A DNA stretch of 64,000 nucleotides. Origin: Azolla caroliniana (taxonomy: Eukaryota; Polypodiophyta). A program made the translations under genes and the position numbers. Location: positions 33,790,001-33,854,000 of the forward strand of contig JBHGNT010000001.1 in the NCBI GenBank assembly GCA_043228905.1, given 5' to 3'. The notes beneath the pieces were generated by a model. The model had not been told where the DNA came from. It saw only the letters and a list, made by a program, of their open reading frames with translations, and did not search any database. Below, in pieces: positions 27,237-39,079 of this stretch. How positions within the stretch are numbered: the stretch's first letter is position 1; each line of letters opens with the position of its first letter.

Positions 27237-28468
27237 TCATCTGGTGGATGTCAAGGAGTTCAAATCCAAGGGCCCGGAATCTCCCCTGCCACCACCACTC
27301 TGGGGAGTGAGGAAATTGATGCTTTCATTACCATCTTCGTCCCAACCATTCAACATATCCTCGACTACACCTTCCTGATCCGGAGAGGCATCTTGTTGCA
27401 TACCACCACCATTCTCTTCTTCCTCGCCATTGTTCATCACAACCCCAGCCCCCGATGCAGCCATAGGGGTTTGCATTGGAACATGACCTAAATGAAGAGA
27501 TTGTGATTGTGATTGTGCTTGATGAGCTTGCCTTATGGCCATCTCATGGTGATGGATCCGGGTTTTCTCGGCTGCCACTGCCGCTGCACGGGCTCTCTCC
27601 TCCCTCTCTCTCTCAAACTCCTTCTTCATTTCCATTACCTTCTGCTTCTCATCTTGGAGCAGGAATTGCTCAAACATGAGACCCTCTTCACCTCTCGCCT
27701 CTCCCTCGGCTCGCTTTTTCGAGAGAGTAGCAAAGACACGAACTTGTTTCTGGAAGGTGGACTTGAACTCGTTGATTTTGGCGGCGAGGCTCTCATTCCA
27801 GAGCTGCGAACGGCTGAGAACGCGGCCCGTGGAGTCGAGGAACTTGTCATTGACATCGTCGGCATCATAATCGGCAAGGACATGGAAGGGCAAGAGCCTG
27901 TGAGGTTTAGGGATCAGTGACATGAAGTAAAAAAGAAAAAAGAAGCAAGGGATGAGGTAGAAGAAGCCAGATCCATGGTTTTGGGGAGAAGGAATTGTGC
28001 TTACCTGTGGCATGCATCCTCTAGGGAGGAGAAGGGCCGGTCAATGTCGGGGTTGCAGGCGCGATATGCGTCATGCCGTGCGATGTCCACGTCCACCGGA
28101 ACCCTAACCACCGGTCTGCCGCCCACAGTGGTAGTAGTAGTGGTGGGGGCAGGAACAGAGGAATTGAGGGTTGGAACAGAGGAATTTGGGGTTGGGGCAG
28201 GTGGACCTGTGATACTACTACCGCTACTGTTGGGAAGAGGGGGATGAGGAGGAACGGAGGGGGCTGTGTTATTAATGGAAGTGGGGTTAGGGGAAGGATT
28301 CATCAGAGGAGGGGGAAGAAGAGCAGGGGAAGGGGCAGGGGCAGAGGCAGAAACAACAGGGGTTCCAACCATGGCTGAGGAGGAGGAAGATGAGGAGGAA
28401 GAGGAAGAAGAAGATGGAGGAGCAGGAGCAGGAGCAGGGCTGTTGTTGCTCATCATCATCATAATCAT
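27237..28468 (-). CDS. GLTSCR1-domain protein, BRIP1/2-like SWI/SNF subunit, 2 coding exons
   Basis: Exon 1 28468-28005, intron 27898-28004, exon 2 27897-27237; 374 residues. The first ~115 residues are low complexity (Met, Ser, Pro, Thr runs). The conserved GLTSCR1 core begins near residue 140 with PFSSLEDACHRLLPFHVLAD, the split Arg codon joining the exons, and runs through the Gln/Lys-rich segment to about residue 235. A charged predicted coiled coil follows (MEMKKEFEREREERARA), then Gln/His-rich and acidic stretches. In Arabidopsis the proteins with this domain (BRIP1, BRIP2) sit in BRAHMA-associated chromatin remodelling complexes with bromodomain subunits; nuclear location is inferred. 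The ATG at 28468 directly follows a good 3' splice site (TTTGTTTGACAG), so an upstream 5'UTR or coding exon may exist. Several in-frame ATGs cluster at the start. Confidence 0.88.
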
Positions 28469-28796
28469 CTGTCAAACAAAAGGAGGAAGAAGGAAGTGGA
28501 AGCTCATACATACATATATCATCATAAAAACAAACAGAAATGAATGAACTTTGAGGAAAACACACACACACACACAGTCTCAATGGAAGAGAAGAAGAAG
28601 AAGAAGAGTTCACTTATGTACTTAGTTAGACAGATCCATGGGGGGGACTTTGGATGTGTCCCCCTCCACACGCACAACCCGATGCCAGATGCCGAGAGCC
28701 TATATCGAGCACCGAACTCGTCGCCTTCTCAACCTCGTGGACCTCGCCCTTTCTTTCTGGGTTTGCGGAAACTCCCCCCCCAAGCCATAGGTTAGT

Positions 28797-29000
28797 GTTT
28801 GTCGCTCCTTCCTGAGCACCACCTATAGAACTCGTTTTACCCTCTTGCTATATTGATGGTTAGAGACATCGTGGGATACCCCCCCCTATCAAATTTATGT
28901 TTGTCTGTCGCTCCTTCCTTGGCACCACCTAGAGTACTTGTTTCACACTGTTTGTTGGTTGATGGTCAGAGATGTTGTGGGATTACTCCCCTCCATCATT
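28797..29000. repeat. Tandem duplication (~106 bp x 2)
   Basis: GTCGCTCCTTCC starts at 28801 and at 28907 and is followed in both copies by GCACCACCTA, then TTGATGGT.AGAGA and GTGGGAT. The copies have diverged. Non-coding. Confidence 0.75.
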
Positions 29001-29891
29001 GGTATGTCTACTTGTAAAACTCCTCCAATTGGATGTTGAGTGAACGAGGAGCGTTCATCCATTGGTTCCGTCATAATTGTCGATGGGAGATGAGCTGTGA
29101 GATCACAATATATGTGCCATATTTGCCATTTATCTCCTTTTCGCTAAGGTACACAGTTGCTCTCATCGCCGTGTACCATGTTTTTGCTTTTTCTTTAATA
29201 CCGTTTATCAAGACCCCACACTTTTGTTGGAAATTTGGGGACGACGACTCTACCATGTACATAGGCAAACACTTATGGAGCTAAACAACCCCATGATGGT
29301 TAGGGACCACATGGAAAAACATTCACCATCCTAATATCCCATATAATACAAGCATGGATCTCAACTGCAAGTGAGATAATCATAGACGAATTAAAGACAA
29401 GCACATGTGGTAGTTTTTTGAAATTTTATTCCGGGCAATGACTTTTGTATAAACATTGTGGAACATCACCCACAAAAAATATCCTTGGATCGTGCTAACA
29501 TCCTCTATGCAAATTTAGTAGGGAGGAGTGCATAAGTTGTGTTAGAATGCTTAAATAACATGTTAAGCTTACAATGATATGCATATCACTCTCTTTCATT
29601 CTCTTGTGAAGGTTACTCTATTTGCATGGATACATATCTTACACATGAACTAACTATGTGTGACCATTGGACAAATACTACTAAAGACTAGTAGGTTGGA
29701 GAAAGCTACACTTTGAAAGCAAGCTATGCCGATAATGTGGGAGGGAAATATAGTAAGACGATAGATATTACATTAGCAAATGTGTTGTTTATCGTTGTTT
29801 GTTCCAAGAGGGTTTTGAAAGTTTGGACCATTGTACCATGACATAGAAGAACATTTACAGAAGAAGGCAGAGACAGGGTAGCAAAACAGAG

Positions 29892-29917
29892 ACATACATA
29901 CATACATACATACATAC
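29892..29917. repeat. ACAT microsatellite in the PPR 5' leader
   Basis: Six to seven perfect ACAT units end 7 bases before the ATG at 29924, so they probably lie in the 5' untranslated region. Length polymorphism between individuals is likely. Confidence 0.85.
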
Positions 29918-29923
29918 TGAGAG

Positions 29924-32900
29924 ATGAAGATCTTACGGCCTTTACATTTGCTACATAGAATATCTCCATCGATATGTCTATTGCCATCATATTATCTTAA
30001 TCTGGAGGACTTCCATGTGTTCAAGCTAGCTCAGGGCTATGCCAATAGTGGATTTTGTGGGTCCTCATGTAGAGGATGGATTTTTAGTAGAAACATGCAC
30101 ATAGACTCACACATGAAGACACCTTTAGGCGATGGCATCCTTGATGAACTCACGTATACACAGGCATTTGATCATACTGGCTGCGTTCATGAAAGCCATG
30201 ATGAATCGGATGATATCCTTGATGAAGAATGCAGTGATGATGAGGAGATTTTCAGTTTAACAACCCATGAAAACAGAGCTGATTCTGATGACTTCCCAAA
30301 ACCTGATTTTCGCAATGTGAACACAAGAAGCGATTTTTGTGAAGAAATACGGATTAGTGATGATGCGGGCTTGCCACTTATGCCTAGAAGCATGCTAGAT
30401 TTAGAAGTAGAAGATGTGATCGTGGCTGAATTTAGTGACTCGGGCCAATCTCTTTGGAGGAGATTCAAGGAATCAGCTACAAAACCGGGTCAATTCCGAT
30501 GTAAAGATGTGATAAAATCTTGGATTTCGGAAGGAAATGTAGTTTCACGTCCTGCTTTAACCTATACCATTCTAGTCTTCCGGAGCTGGAATAAGAACAA
30601 ACGAGCATTGGAGGTGAATCGTTTTAATAGAATTTGACTCAGTTATTTTGCTGAATGTACGCAACTCTTTTTATTTTTTGGATTGCATGTATAGAGAGAG
30701 TATATTCAATAAAGCAGAATGTAGCATTAGAGATTTTTGTTTTTGTTTTGAATACATACACGTCCATATCCTTTTCATATTGAGGAAATAATATGAGAAT
30801 GCATCTAATGTGGTTCTAGGTATAGGAAATTTACTTTGGGATGGGAATCTTCAGCTTTCAATTGAATATGAGTCCAAATGTTTGTCTGCAGTAACTGGGG
30901 TGCGAAGAATGCCAGTGTGACTTGCAATGAGCGTTGATTCTATGTATTCCTTAATGTAGTAGTTCTACCTATTTGGAATATTCCTTAGTTCATCTACAAA
31001 GTCTGGCATTGGAGAGATTTTTGGCAGTTTGATCATTGGAGTATAGCCTAACCAATCGACAGGGCAGTATAGACTGTTGCAAACAGTCTTGGAATCCAAA
31101 ACAGCTTCAACAACTGGGCTATCAACAAATTAGTTCTATCCTAGAAATTAAATAATTGAAATCGTAATTTATTCAATTGGGGTCCTTAACCTGACTTGCG
31201 AGAATACATATTTTTCCCTTTTCTGTGTTTGCTTTATTACAAGCTATACATGTTTTACCCTTGAATTGATATTCTAACCTGCTATATAACTAATGTTTAG
31301 CATGAGCACAGTTTCATTGCAAGTCTTGCAATAGGAGATCATATTATATTGGGATTGTTATATTTTATGCCACAATTGAAGAGATAAAAAAGGAGCTCAA
31401 CATTGAAATGCCTTTATTACTCTTTGCATTGTACTGTCTAGAATTGCAATCCCATGACGGTACTTCTAATTCAACTCTTATCAGCTCCTTTACTTTGTTA
31501 TTTGCATGGCAACACATGATCACCCATGATCAATGGTGCCGTTGATGTAATGAATCACCTAGTTTGTGCATAAATTAATTTAAGACACCAACTGCATGAG
31601 CCATATCTGGTCTCATCAAAGTCAAATATATTAACTTTCAAACACTTTTATTGGTATAGTCTAGTATAGTATCCTTAAGCATAGAACCAGACTCCAAGTT
31701 TACATTTGCTACCATATGTGTGGGAATTTGCTTGCATTCATGCATTTGAAACTCGTTCAGCATATTGAGTGTCTATTGTTTCTGAATTAAAGTATTTATC
31801 CGCCTGATTGATCATATGGGCTCATATAAAGCTGCGTTTATCTGTAGTTTTTGTCAAGCGAGCTCCATCTACAAGGCGTGTAGGCTAGCTTTCGAAATAG
31901 AGATTTTATATAGAACTACTATTATGTTACAACTTTCTGATCTTCGTAACTTCTCTTCATGTAACTGATTATAACTACTGCTCCTATTCACTACTTTTTA
32001 ATATTTTACGATGTCTACTCTCCTAGCTTAACAATATTAGCCAGCTGCACATTACTAACCAGCAGAAAAGTAAGAAAAATTTGAGAATACGTATGTCATA
32101 GAGATGATTTTTGGAGTGCCTACCTTTCTGTAGGACCCCTTGTATGTCATATTTTATTTTTAGCACTGCAATCAAATCATACACTGATAATAATATGCAT
32201 CTGGATATGTTTTCAATATCATGAAAATTATGCATCTGGTGATGAATACTGTTATATGAAGCCCGTTTTTTACTTTGTAGCTGCCTTCTTGCATATTTAT
32301 TGATTTTTTGTTAAGTAGCAGAGATGTGCAACTAGTATATCAGTCACGTGTTTAATATGATTGATCGATCTCAGTTTTCAAAGTTAGCCTTGATAGTCAT
32401 ATTTTGTTATTATAGCAATCATGATCCTGGTCTCTTTTGGATTTCAGATTCTTGATTGGGTCATGGAAGAAAAACCTTATGAATTTCTAGAGATGGATCA
32501 TGCCATTCATGTGGACCTCATTGGCAAGATTAATGGTGTTACCTCAGCATCAAAATATTACACACAAATACCCCCCGCATTTCAGACGACCATGATTTAT
32601 AGTGTCCTACTAGCAGCATATCTTGAGCGTAATATGGAAAGAAAAGCTGAAAGACTACTTGCAAGAGCGGTAAATATGGGTTTGAGCAATCAGGTATTCT
32701 TATATAATCAGATGGTGCACTTCTATAAGGGGAAAGGGAAAATCAGTGTTGTTGCTGCCTTGATGAAAGCTATGGATATCCATGCTGTAAAGGCTGATTT
32801 GTACACATACAACATGATACTTGACCTTAGGGCAAGGAAAGGTGATGTTGTTGGTATGCGAAATGTGTGGAAGTTACTAGAAAAAGAAGAGAATCTGAAG

Positions 32901-33701
32901 CCTAACAGTGCATCTTATGCCATACTTGCCAGGGGTTATATCAATGCTGATTTACGTGGAAAGGCAGAGACTGCAATAAAACTTGTTGAGTCAAGTCCTT
33001 ACAAAAGCAGGAAAGTGGTATATAGATGGCTTCTCAAGCTTCATGCACAAATGGGAAGGGAAGATGAACTTAAACGAATTTGGGACCTCCTTACAAGATC
33101 TTTTGAAGTCCTCGTAGATGACTATACCATCATGATTGAATCCCTAGGAAAGGCTGGGGAAATTGAGAGAGCAGAAGAGATGTTTAAGGAAGTTGTTAAC
33201 ACTCTAGGCATTAAAAGGCTTCATCAGTATAATGCCCTTCTCTCCATATATTTGCATAACGGGATGCTTAATAAAGCAGAGTCTCTCGTAAAAAAGATGT
33301 TAGAATACTCCTTCAGCCCTGGCCCATCGACTTACCACCAACTTATTAAGATGTATGTTGGTGGTGATGATGCAGAGAAAGCTATGGCTACATTCAAGGA
33401 GGCTCAACAAGCTGGGAGAACCCTTTCTTCTCGCAAACCATGGTATGCAACATATTTGCTCATGCTCGAGATGTTTGGAAATAAGGGTGATATTGAAAAT
33501 GCTGAAACAATCATGAAAGACCTTCGAGATGCAGGATATCCCCGTGGCTATAAGATGTATTGTGCCCTGGTGAAGGCTTACGTAAAGGCAAATGTGACAC
33601 CTTCAGGATTTCTTGATAGAATGCGGGCTGATGGAGCAATTCCAAACTCACATATCAGAAGTGAGCTTGGTAAGATCAATAAAACAATAGATGTGTTCTA
33701 A
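29924..33701 (+). CDS. P-class PPR protein, mitochondrial (PPR596-like), 2 exons
   Basis: Exon 1 29924-30613, intron 30614-32447 (GT-AG, 1834 bases), exon 2 32448-33701; 647 residues. The start MKILRPLHLLHRISPS is a basic, hydroxylated presequence that fits mitochondrial import. Residues ~60-150 are acidic (a DESDDILDEECSDDEE run) and probably disordered. The junction KNKRALE/ILDWVMEEKPYEF and the continuing DHAIHVDLIGKINGV match the conserved head of the plant PPR596/At1g15480/At3g15590 group, as do the last residues FLDRMRADGAIPNSHI. About ten 35-residue P motifs follow. P-class proteins stabilise, process or help translate organelle RNAs; PPR596 itself affects mitochondrial editing efficiency. 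The RNA target cannot be read from the sequence by eye. Confidence 0.9.
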
Positions 33702-34827
33702 AGACAATTTCGTTCATGTCTTTATAGACTTAATTTTAAGCACACATCTTTTACAACCATTGGCTGATAGTTTTGACGTATCAAAGCTTAGGGATTGGTT
33801 ATTTCAAGGCAATGAAAATAAAGATAACCACTTATATTTCTAGATTTTGGCTGTAACCCAATCAAGTCTTTTTGATAATTCTGATGCTTTGCAGCATCAA
33901 TGTCTTACAGAGCAGTGGCATAGAAATTTTGTTCCCAGATTGAAATTAAAGACTGTCAGTTGAAAGGTTTTCTGTAAAGAACAAGTTACGACGTTTTTCT
34001 GCTGTTGGATGCACATAAGATGTTCAAGCTTGGCCATCATTGTATTGTACTGTTTCCCTTGTCATCAAAAGGTTCTAACAAATGATTCATTCTGTTGTCT
34101 CGTGTGTACATATTTGAGAACAGAAGGGTCATTCTCTACTTGTTTGCTTCTCTATCGTAAATGAGTTGTATCAATTTGTTTTCAAATTCATATACTTAAC
34201 ATGACAGTAAACTTCCTGTACAATCATTTCAAACAAATGATTACATCTAAATTTTTGTTCCAAGCAAACTTAAACATATTGTATCTGACTCAGGCACTAA
34301 CTTTGTGTTTGGTGTATGCGATATACTATTGATTGTGCATATTTTCTCATTCACTTGAAGTATTCAATGTAAACTTTAAACGCAATGATCCAATGTAAAT
34401 TGATACACATGGAAAGTGTGCAAAATGATCAGGAATGGAAAACGTTTTGGCTTAAAGTCATATGGAAATGTATGTTTGTCCAGAAAGAAGTGCCAATCAT
34501 TGAGTAAGTTAGGCCGTTCTTCTAGTTGCCACATTAGATGATTGGATAGTTACTAACAGATGATAGGTAAGAGGGCTACATTAGCTCACTCCAAGTTTGT
34601 CGTATTTTAGTTAACAAATATCTCAGGTTATTTTGTCAATATGCCTTTGGACTGAGAGATTGATGTTGACAAGAATGAGAATTACTACTTAATGAAACTT
34701 GGGATCATATTTGGATTTCTTGAGAATTTCCCATATAGCAGTGTGGTACCTTGCAATGTGCAACATAAACACTACTTTTTATTTGTTTTTTAATTTTTAT
34801 TTGAATATTGTTGATGATGGGAGACAG

Positions 34828-35071
34828 TACGTAATATACTCAAATGCTTGGCAAACATTCTTCTTCATACAAATGCAAACGAATGCGTATGTTATCAAAA
34901 CATTCGTATGTATTTTTTTTACACCTTTTGCCTTAACTTTCTTGTCATAAATTTTTTTACCTTATAATAAATAATGAATACAAAAGTATGGTATTTACCC
35001 AATCTCGAGGGTGTTTACCATACTCAAAATGATTGAAACATTCTCGAATGCGAATGCACATTTTGTACGTA
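34828..35071 (-). mobile_element. MITE-like element, copy A (244 bp)
   Basis: Bounded by TACGTA at both ends (34828-34833 and 35066-35071). Its reverse complement matches the segment at 59783-59997 along its length: GAATGTTT, GGTAAACACCCTCGA, GGTAAATACCA, a GGTAAA block, CGAATGTTT, and the CATTCGTTT block occur in the same order. Arms are rich in CATTC/GAATG words that pair between the two ends. No coding capacity. Two copies in opposite orientation in 64 kb suggest a mobile, non-autonomous family. Confidence 0.65.
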
Positions 35072-35442
35072 TAGTTCATATTATGAGATTTGGAGACTTT
35101 GTTGCTGATTTTAACCATGAAATTTGTGGCATCATCTAGAATCAAAACTTTTTATTTATCATAAAAGACTTATTTCAATCTTATTAATGGGAAACTCGTT
35201 CTTACTATAAAGTTGTCCTAGGATTTTGAATTAAAGCCTACATATGTTCAACTGTGCCTCGTCCACTCTCCTACATGAAAATAGACCCCGCATCTTTAAC
35301 TAGTTCCTCTTTTCTTAAGGTTTACTAACACACTGTGTGAAGGAAAGTCTGTAATGACCAACACATTTTATGAATGACACATTTCTTGGAGGTACAGTTA
35401 ACAATTCATGACTATTAAGTTGACAAAATGATTCACAAAAAT

Positions 35443-35695
35443 ATATAACCAGTAAACACAGACCTTAGTATACTTTGGAATAGTTAAACCATCAGAAAGT
35501 TCACACGATGATATACACAAAGTAATATAATCAGTGAACAAAGCCCTTATTACTGTGCTGACCAGAACCATATAATCAGTAAACGCAACCCTTATTGTTA
35601 CATAAGCCGTAAACACAGCCCTTTTCTGCTTTGGTAAAAGAGGTTCTGTATATCGAAATAGGTACACCATCAGAGAGTTCATGCAATGATTACCT
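35443..35695. repeat. Degenerate short tandem repeats
   Basis: The phrase ATAA.C.GTAAACA.A.CC(C)TTA appears four times (starting near 35446, 35527, 35572 and 35602), and two related blocks ACCATCAGA.AGTTCA occur at about 35488 and 35667. The copies are short and diverged. No coding content. Confidence 0.6.
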
Positions 35696-35952
35696 AACAT
35701 AATATGTGCTATGACCACTTCTCAACAAACACTGATATTCTATTTCATCAGTATTGCCTATGCTTTGAATAATGTGTTTATTGTACATGCACAAAAGCTA
35801 TGGACACATCATCATAGTTTTATGTATATGAAATTCTTTGAACAAGCATTATCAGAGTGCATCATTTTCTGGCAAATCATCATTGGTTTAGGGTTTCACA
35901 TATTTTGGCCAGACAATACAAAGTTGGACTCCTGAATGATAGAAAATTGCAC

Positions 35953-37362
35953 TCAAAAGAAGGGAACAAGCTCTATAGCCTGGAGTGCCATATGTTTAAT
36001 GACATCAGGTCTTTGTTTCCCATATAATCTGACACTTTCGTCCATAGCAAGCTGTACCAATACACTTCTATAAGCTGGCTTTGTCGATATTGTGGCTAGC
36101 ATAACCGCCAATGTCAATGTGCGAAGAAATCCAGGCACTGTTTCTTGCATTGCGATAACAACCTCCATTGCAGTGGAATTTGCAAAACTATCAGGTTCCT
36201 TGAAATCTTGTGTATATCCTGCAGTAAGAAAATTCGCCAAGAAGCCATTTGAATATCCGCCCAAGATCCATTGCTTCTCTTGTTTTGACAAACTAAGTGT
36301 ATCAAGCTTCTTCATCAACCTATCAAAGACAAGAGCAAGTTCCTTGCTACCTGAAAATGATCCCTGTGCTCTTGTGGTGGCTACTGAATAGACTTCTTCA
36401 GCTGCCTTATCATAATGTTCAAGATAAGCATCTGTGATATCCCTCAACTCTTTCTCTAAGGATCGTTCCAAGGTGCATCTTTTGCACTCACAATGGAAAC
36501 CTCCTCCTGTGCGTTCAAGTACTTTACCTCTCTTCCTCAATGGTAACATACAATCAGTGTAACAAATCGTTACCTCTTCTCGAGCTTTCATATCCCTAGC
36601 AGCAATAAAAACCATAGTTTCTCCCACCAAAAGCCGACTTGTATTGGGACTACAAGAATGGTTTATAAAAGAAGGAAGCAACCACAATGCATTAATCTTT
36701 GTTTCAGGTTCATTCATATTCTTATTCACAATTCCCATTTTTCCCGAGAAAGAATTGGTCTGAATGATATGCTTGATGCGGTCTTCATCAAAAACAATAT
36801 TTTCAGCCGGATCAAAAAGCTCAACATCTGGAATTTTTAGATCAAAAAGCTCAATTTTGGGCACATCCAAAAGCATAGAACTCTGATGATCTAATCCTCC
36901 AGCCAACGAATATAGTTGCCGAATAGCTCGAGGGGAATTCTTAACAAAAGCTGCGGCCTTATTATACATCTTTTCATTGTTTTCGTCATTGTAAGATGCA
37001 GCGAATGCATTGCTAGCTATTAGGATATCTCCAACAGATACATCTCTTGTGAGGAAGAGTCCTCGTCCTCGTCCATCTTGCGTTCGACCAATGCGCAAGG
37101 GACCAATAAAATCCGAGATTTTAGGCGCTTTCGTCCAATCAGACCCATTGAGAAGATACTCCGATAGGTCGATCACACATCGACATGTAGAAGAAACAGA
37201 GGAATACAATGAAGAAGAAGAAGAAACAGAGAAGGAATAGTACCTGGAGGTTTTTTGAGAGCTTGGTGTTATAGTTGTGAAGCTCAAATTCTTAGCAGGT
37301 TTTGTGAGGATGAAGAACAGGGTAGGACTACTTGTGAGAAGAAGTGAGCTTCTTCGAAGCAT
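35953..37362 (-). CDS. SET-domain protein, putative lysine methyltransferase with organelle-like N terminus
   Basis: 469 residues in one exon. SET hallmarks are present: RGRGLF at 98-103 (S-adenosylmethionine site), NHSCSPN at 234-240, the catalytic-region Tyr in ICYTD at 268, and a post-SET CECKRC at 291-296. The SET region is split by an insertion (about 120-220), as in SMYD-like and TPR-SET plant proteins, but no MYND zinc finger is seen and the TPR block found before SET in plant TPR-SET relatives is missing. Instead residues 1-56 are rich in Ser, Leu, Arg and Thr with almost no acids, resembling a mitochondrial or plastid presequence. A methyltransferase acting on organelle or cytosolic protein is therefore an inference; histone substrate is possible. 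The C-terminal 170 residues are helical. Telobox-like motifs lie just upstream (37379-37493). Confidence 0.88.
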   Translation of the reverse strand: MLRRSSLLLTSSPTLFFILTKPAKNLSFTTITPSSQKTSRYYSFSVSSSSSLYSSVSSTCRCVIDLSEYLLNGSDWTKAPKISDFIGPLRIGRTQDGRGRGLFLTRDVSVGDILIASNAFAASYNDENNEKMYNKAAAFVKNSPRAIRQLYSLAGGLDHQSSMLLDVPKIELFDLKIPDVELFDPAENIVFDEDRIKHIIQTNSFSGKMGIVNKNMNEPETKINALWLLPSFINHSCSPNTSRLLVGETMVFIAARDMKAREEVTICYTDCMLPLRKRGKVLERTGGGFHCECKRCTLERSLEKELRDITDAYLEHYDKAAEEVYSVATTRAQGSFSGSKELALVFDRLMKKLDTLSLSKQEKQWILGGYSNGFLANFLTAGYTQDFKEPDSFANSTAMEVVIAMQETVPGFLRTLTLAVMLATISTKPAYRSVLVQLAMDESVRLYGKQRPDVIKHMALQAIELVPFF

Positions 37363-39079
37363 TCTGTTGCTTCCAGTCGGTTAGGGTTAGTTTGGGGTTT
37401 GGGTTGGGTAGAAGAGAAACGCAGATTTCTAGGGTTTAACGCTCCTTGGAAGATCAGAGGTTCCTTAGGGTTAGGGATAGGGGGTTTAGGGTTCAAATAT
37501 TATCTCATGTCTTACAAAGTCTTAGCTACAAAAGAGTGTTAAGATTCAGTAGCATATCAAGGCTTGAAACATTGTCTTTGTTAGGGAGAAACTTGGCATG
37601 CCTCTTGGCTTAAATTGCACCTAGACTTCATTTCCATGATGATTAGAACCCCCCAAATAAGTATCACACTTAGTGCCGTGTTTAGGCCATAGGTATAATT
37701 AGTAAAGAGCCTAAAGAGGTACTAGTACTCCGTGATCATAGTGGTTAATGCATTGTACTTGACTCACTGAGTTTTTAGAGTATTACTAGTTTAGTTGCCA
37801 TTGAGAAAGGGGAGAAATTCAATTGATAGAGTTAGAAAATTTACATGCATGTCCACGATGATCCAAGATCATTTGAGACATCTCTTGGGCATTTTGAAGT
37901 TTTTACTGGCTTATTATCTTGCTTATGAGCCTTCTATCACTTCTACTTTGTTTAAGAATTCATATATTTGCTCTTTGAAAGAAGAAGAAAGGGTTTCACG
38001 CTTTGTGTTCATGTATAGATTTAGAGTTTACACCTATGTAGATTTGACCATATCTCATTCTAACTATGTCCACTCCCATGATACCATACCATAATACACT
38101 ATTATTTGCAATCACAAGAGTAATTAATCTCTTCACATGCATCCCAAGCTACATACCACCTAAAAGGTTAGGATAATAAGATACTCCCATGTCGTGGTTT
38201 CGTAGAATCCCTTTTTGAAGTTGTCAAACATTTAAAGGGAATTCAAGACTCGTTGTACCCTCAAATCTCATAGAGCAAAGCATTGGTTAAATCAAGTGTA
38301 GAAAGATAAGATTTTAATCAATGTTATCATGAACACAATCTTGTTACATGTCAAAACCCATGGCATGGATTATCATAAGCCCACTGATAAGCTAAGCAAC
38401 AAGTCTACAAATCCTAGACTTAATAATATAATAACAAACTTGTGGACAAAATTAACTAGACAAATTGCCACAAAAACAAACCAACTAAAGGACGAGTGAT
38501 TGAACTTTTCTTTACTTCTAATAGGGAAAACCAATCATTAGGGTAACATTTCAAGGAATACTAGAGCAATTATAGTCTCAAACTTCCTTAGCCACACGAC
38601 CAATTGCATAAAAATAAATAAAGAGATGGATGGGGGAAAACTCCTTAGACTTGGGTTTAAATGGAGTGATTAGTAGGGACTTCTTCAAAACATGTGCCAA
38701 AACAAGGCAAATTGATGATATTTGTCCACATTGATCTAGATGAATGGATTTCTAGAAAGATGGAGGAGACATTCATCCTCTTAATAGGTGCAAGAAACAT
38801 TCTTTTGTGTTTGCATTATGATGCCTTGGTTTTGTCCTCCCTAACATTCGGGATATTCATCGAAATACCGCCTAGAGTTTGAATCTTTTATATGAATACT
38901 CCTCTATTTCACTCACTATATATTCATATACCATGGCGAATGCATAACAGAACAGGGGTGACTAAACATGGTATTTTCTACATGTTATCATTGTTCCTTT
39001 GTGGGTTCTCTCCTCACATTGAGATTTCCCGCTCCATGACTATAAATTCTATGGGAAAAGGCTAATATACAGGCAGAGA
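37363..39079. other. Intergenic between divergent SET and PLS-PPR genes
   Basis: The first ~130 bases are the SET gene leader with teloboxes. The remaining DNA up to 39079 is AT-rich and should include the promoter of the PPR gene. Short frames at 37795-38094 and 38694-38882 have no recognisable similarity, so I call no gene. Confidence 0.55.
37379..37493 (-). promoter_or_regulatory. Telobox / telomere-like repeats in the SET gene leader
   Basis: On the + strand TTAGGG-type units recur: GGTTAGGGTTAG at 37379-37390, TAGGGTTT (AAACCCTA in gene sense) at 37430-37437, and TTAGGGTTAGGG plus TTTAGGG within 37464-37493. AAACCCTA teloboxes in plant promoters bind Myb-like and other factors and mark genes active in dividing cells. 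A degenerate interstitial telomeric repeat is the alternative. Confidence 0.6.

Larger units (their letters stand above)
28469..29923. other. Intergenic between divergent GLTSCR1-domain and P-class PPR genes
   Basis: Should hold both promoters. Contents seen: a CA microsatellite (28560-28576), a ~106-bp tandem duplication (28797-29000) and an ACAT microsatellite at 29892-29917 just before the PPR start codon. The far left may include an upstream exon of the GLTSCR1-domain gene. No other gene seen. Confidence 0.6.
33702..35952. other. Intergenic, convergent 3' flanks of the P-class PPR and SET genes
   Basis: Contains a MITE-like element (34828-35071) and a degenerate repeat block (35443-35695). 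The remainder is AT-rich without coding potential. Confidence 0.6.

Noticed and set aside
27237-28013. 258-residue single-exon model for the GLTSCR1-domain gene
   Set aside because: It reads through the intron from an internal ATG in another frame and loses the N-terminal half of the conserved domain; the spliced model restores DACHRLLPFHV.
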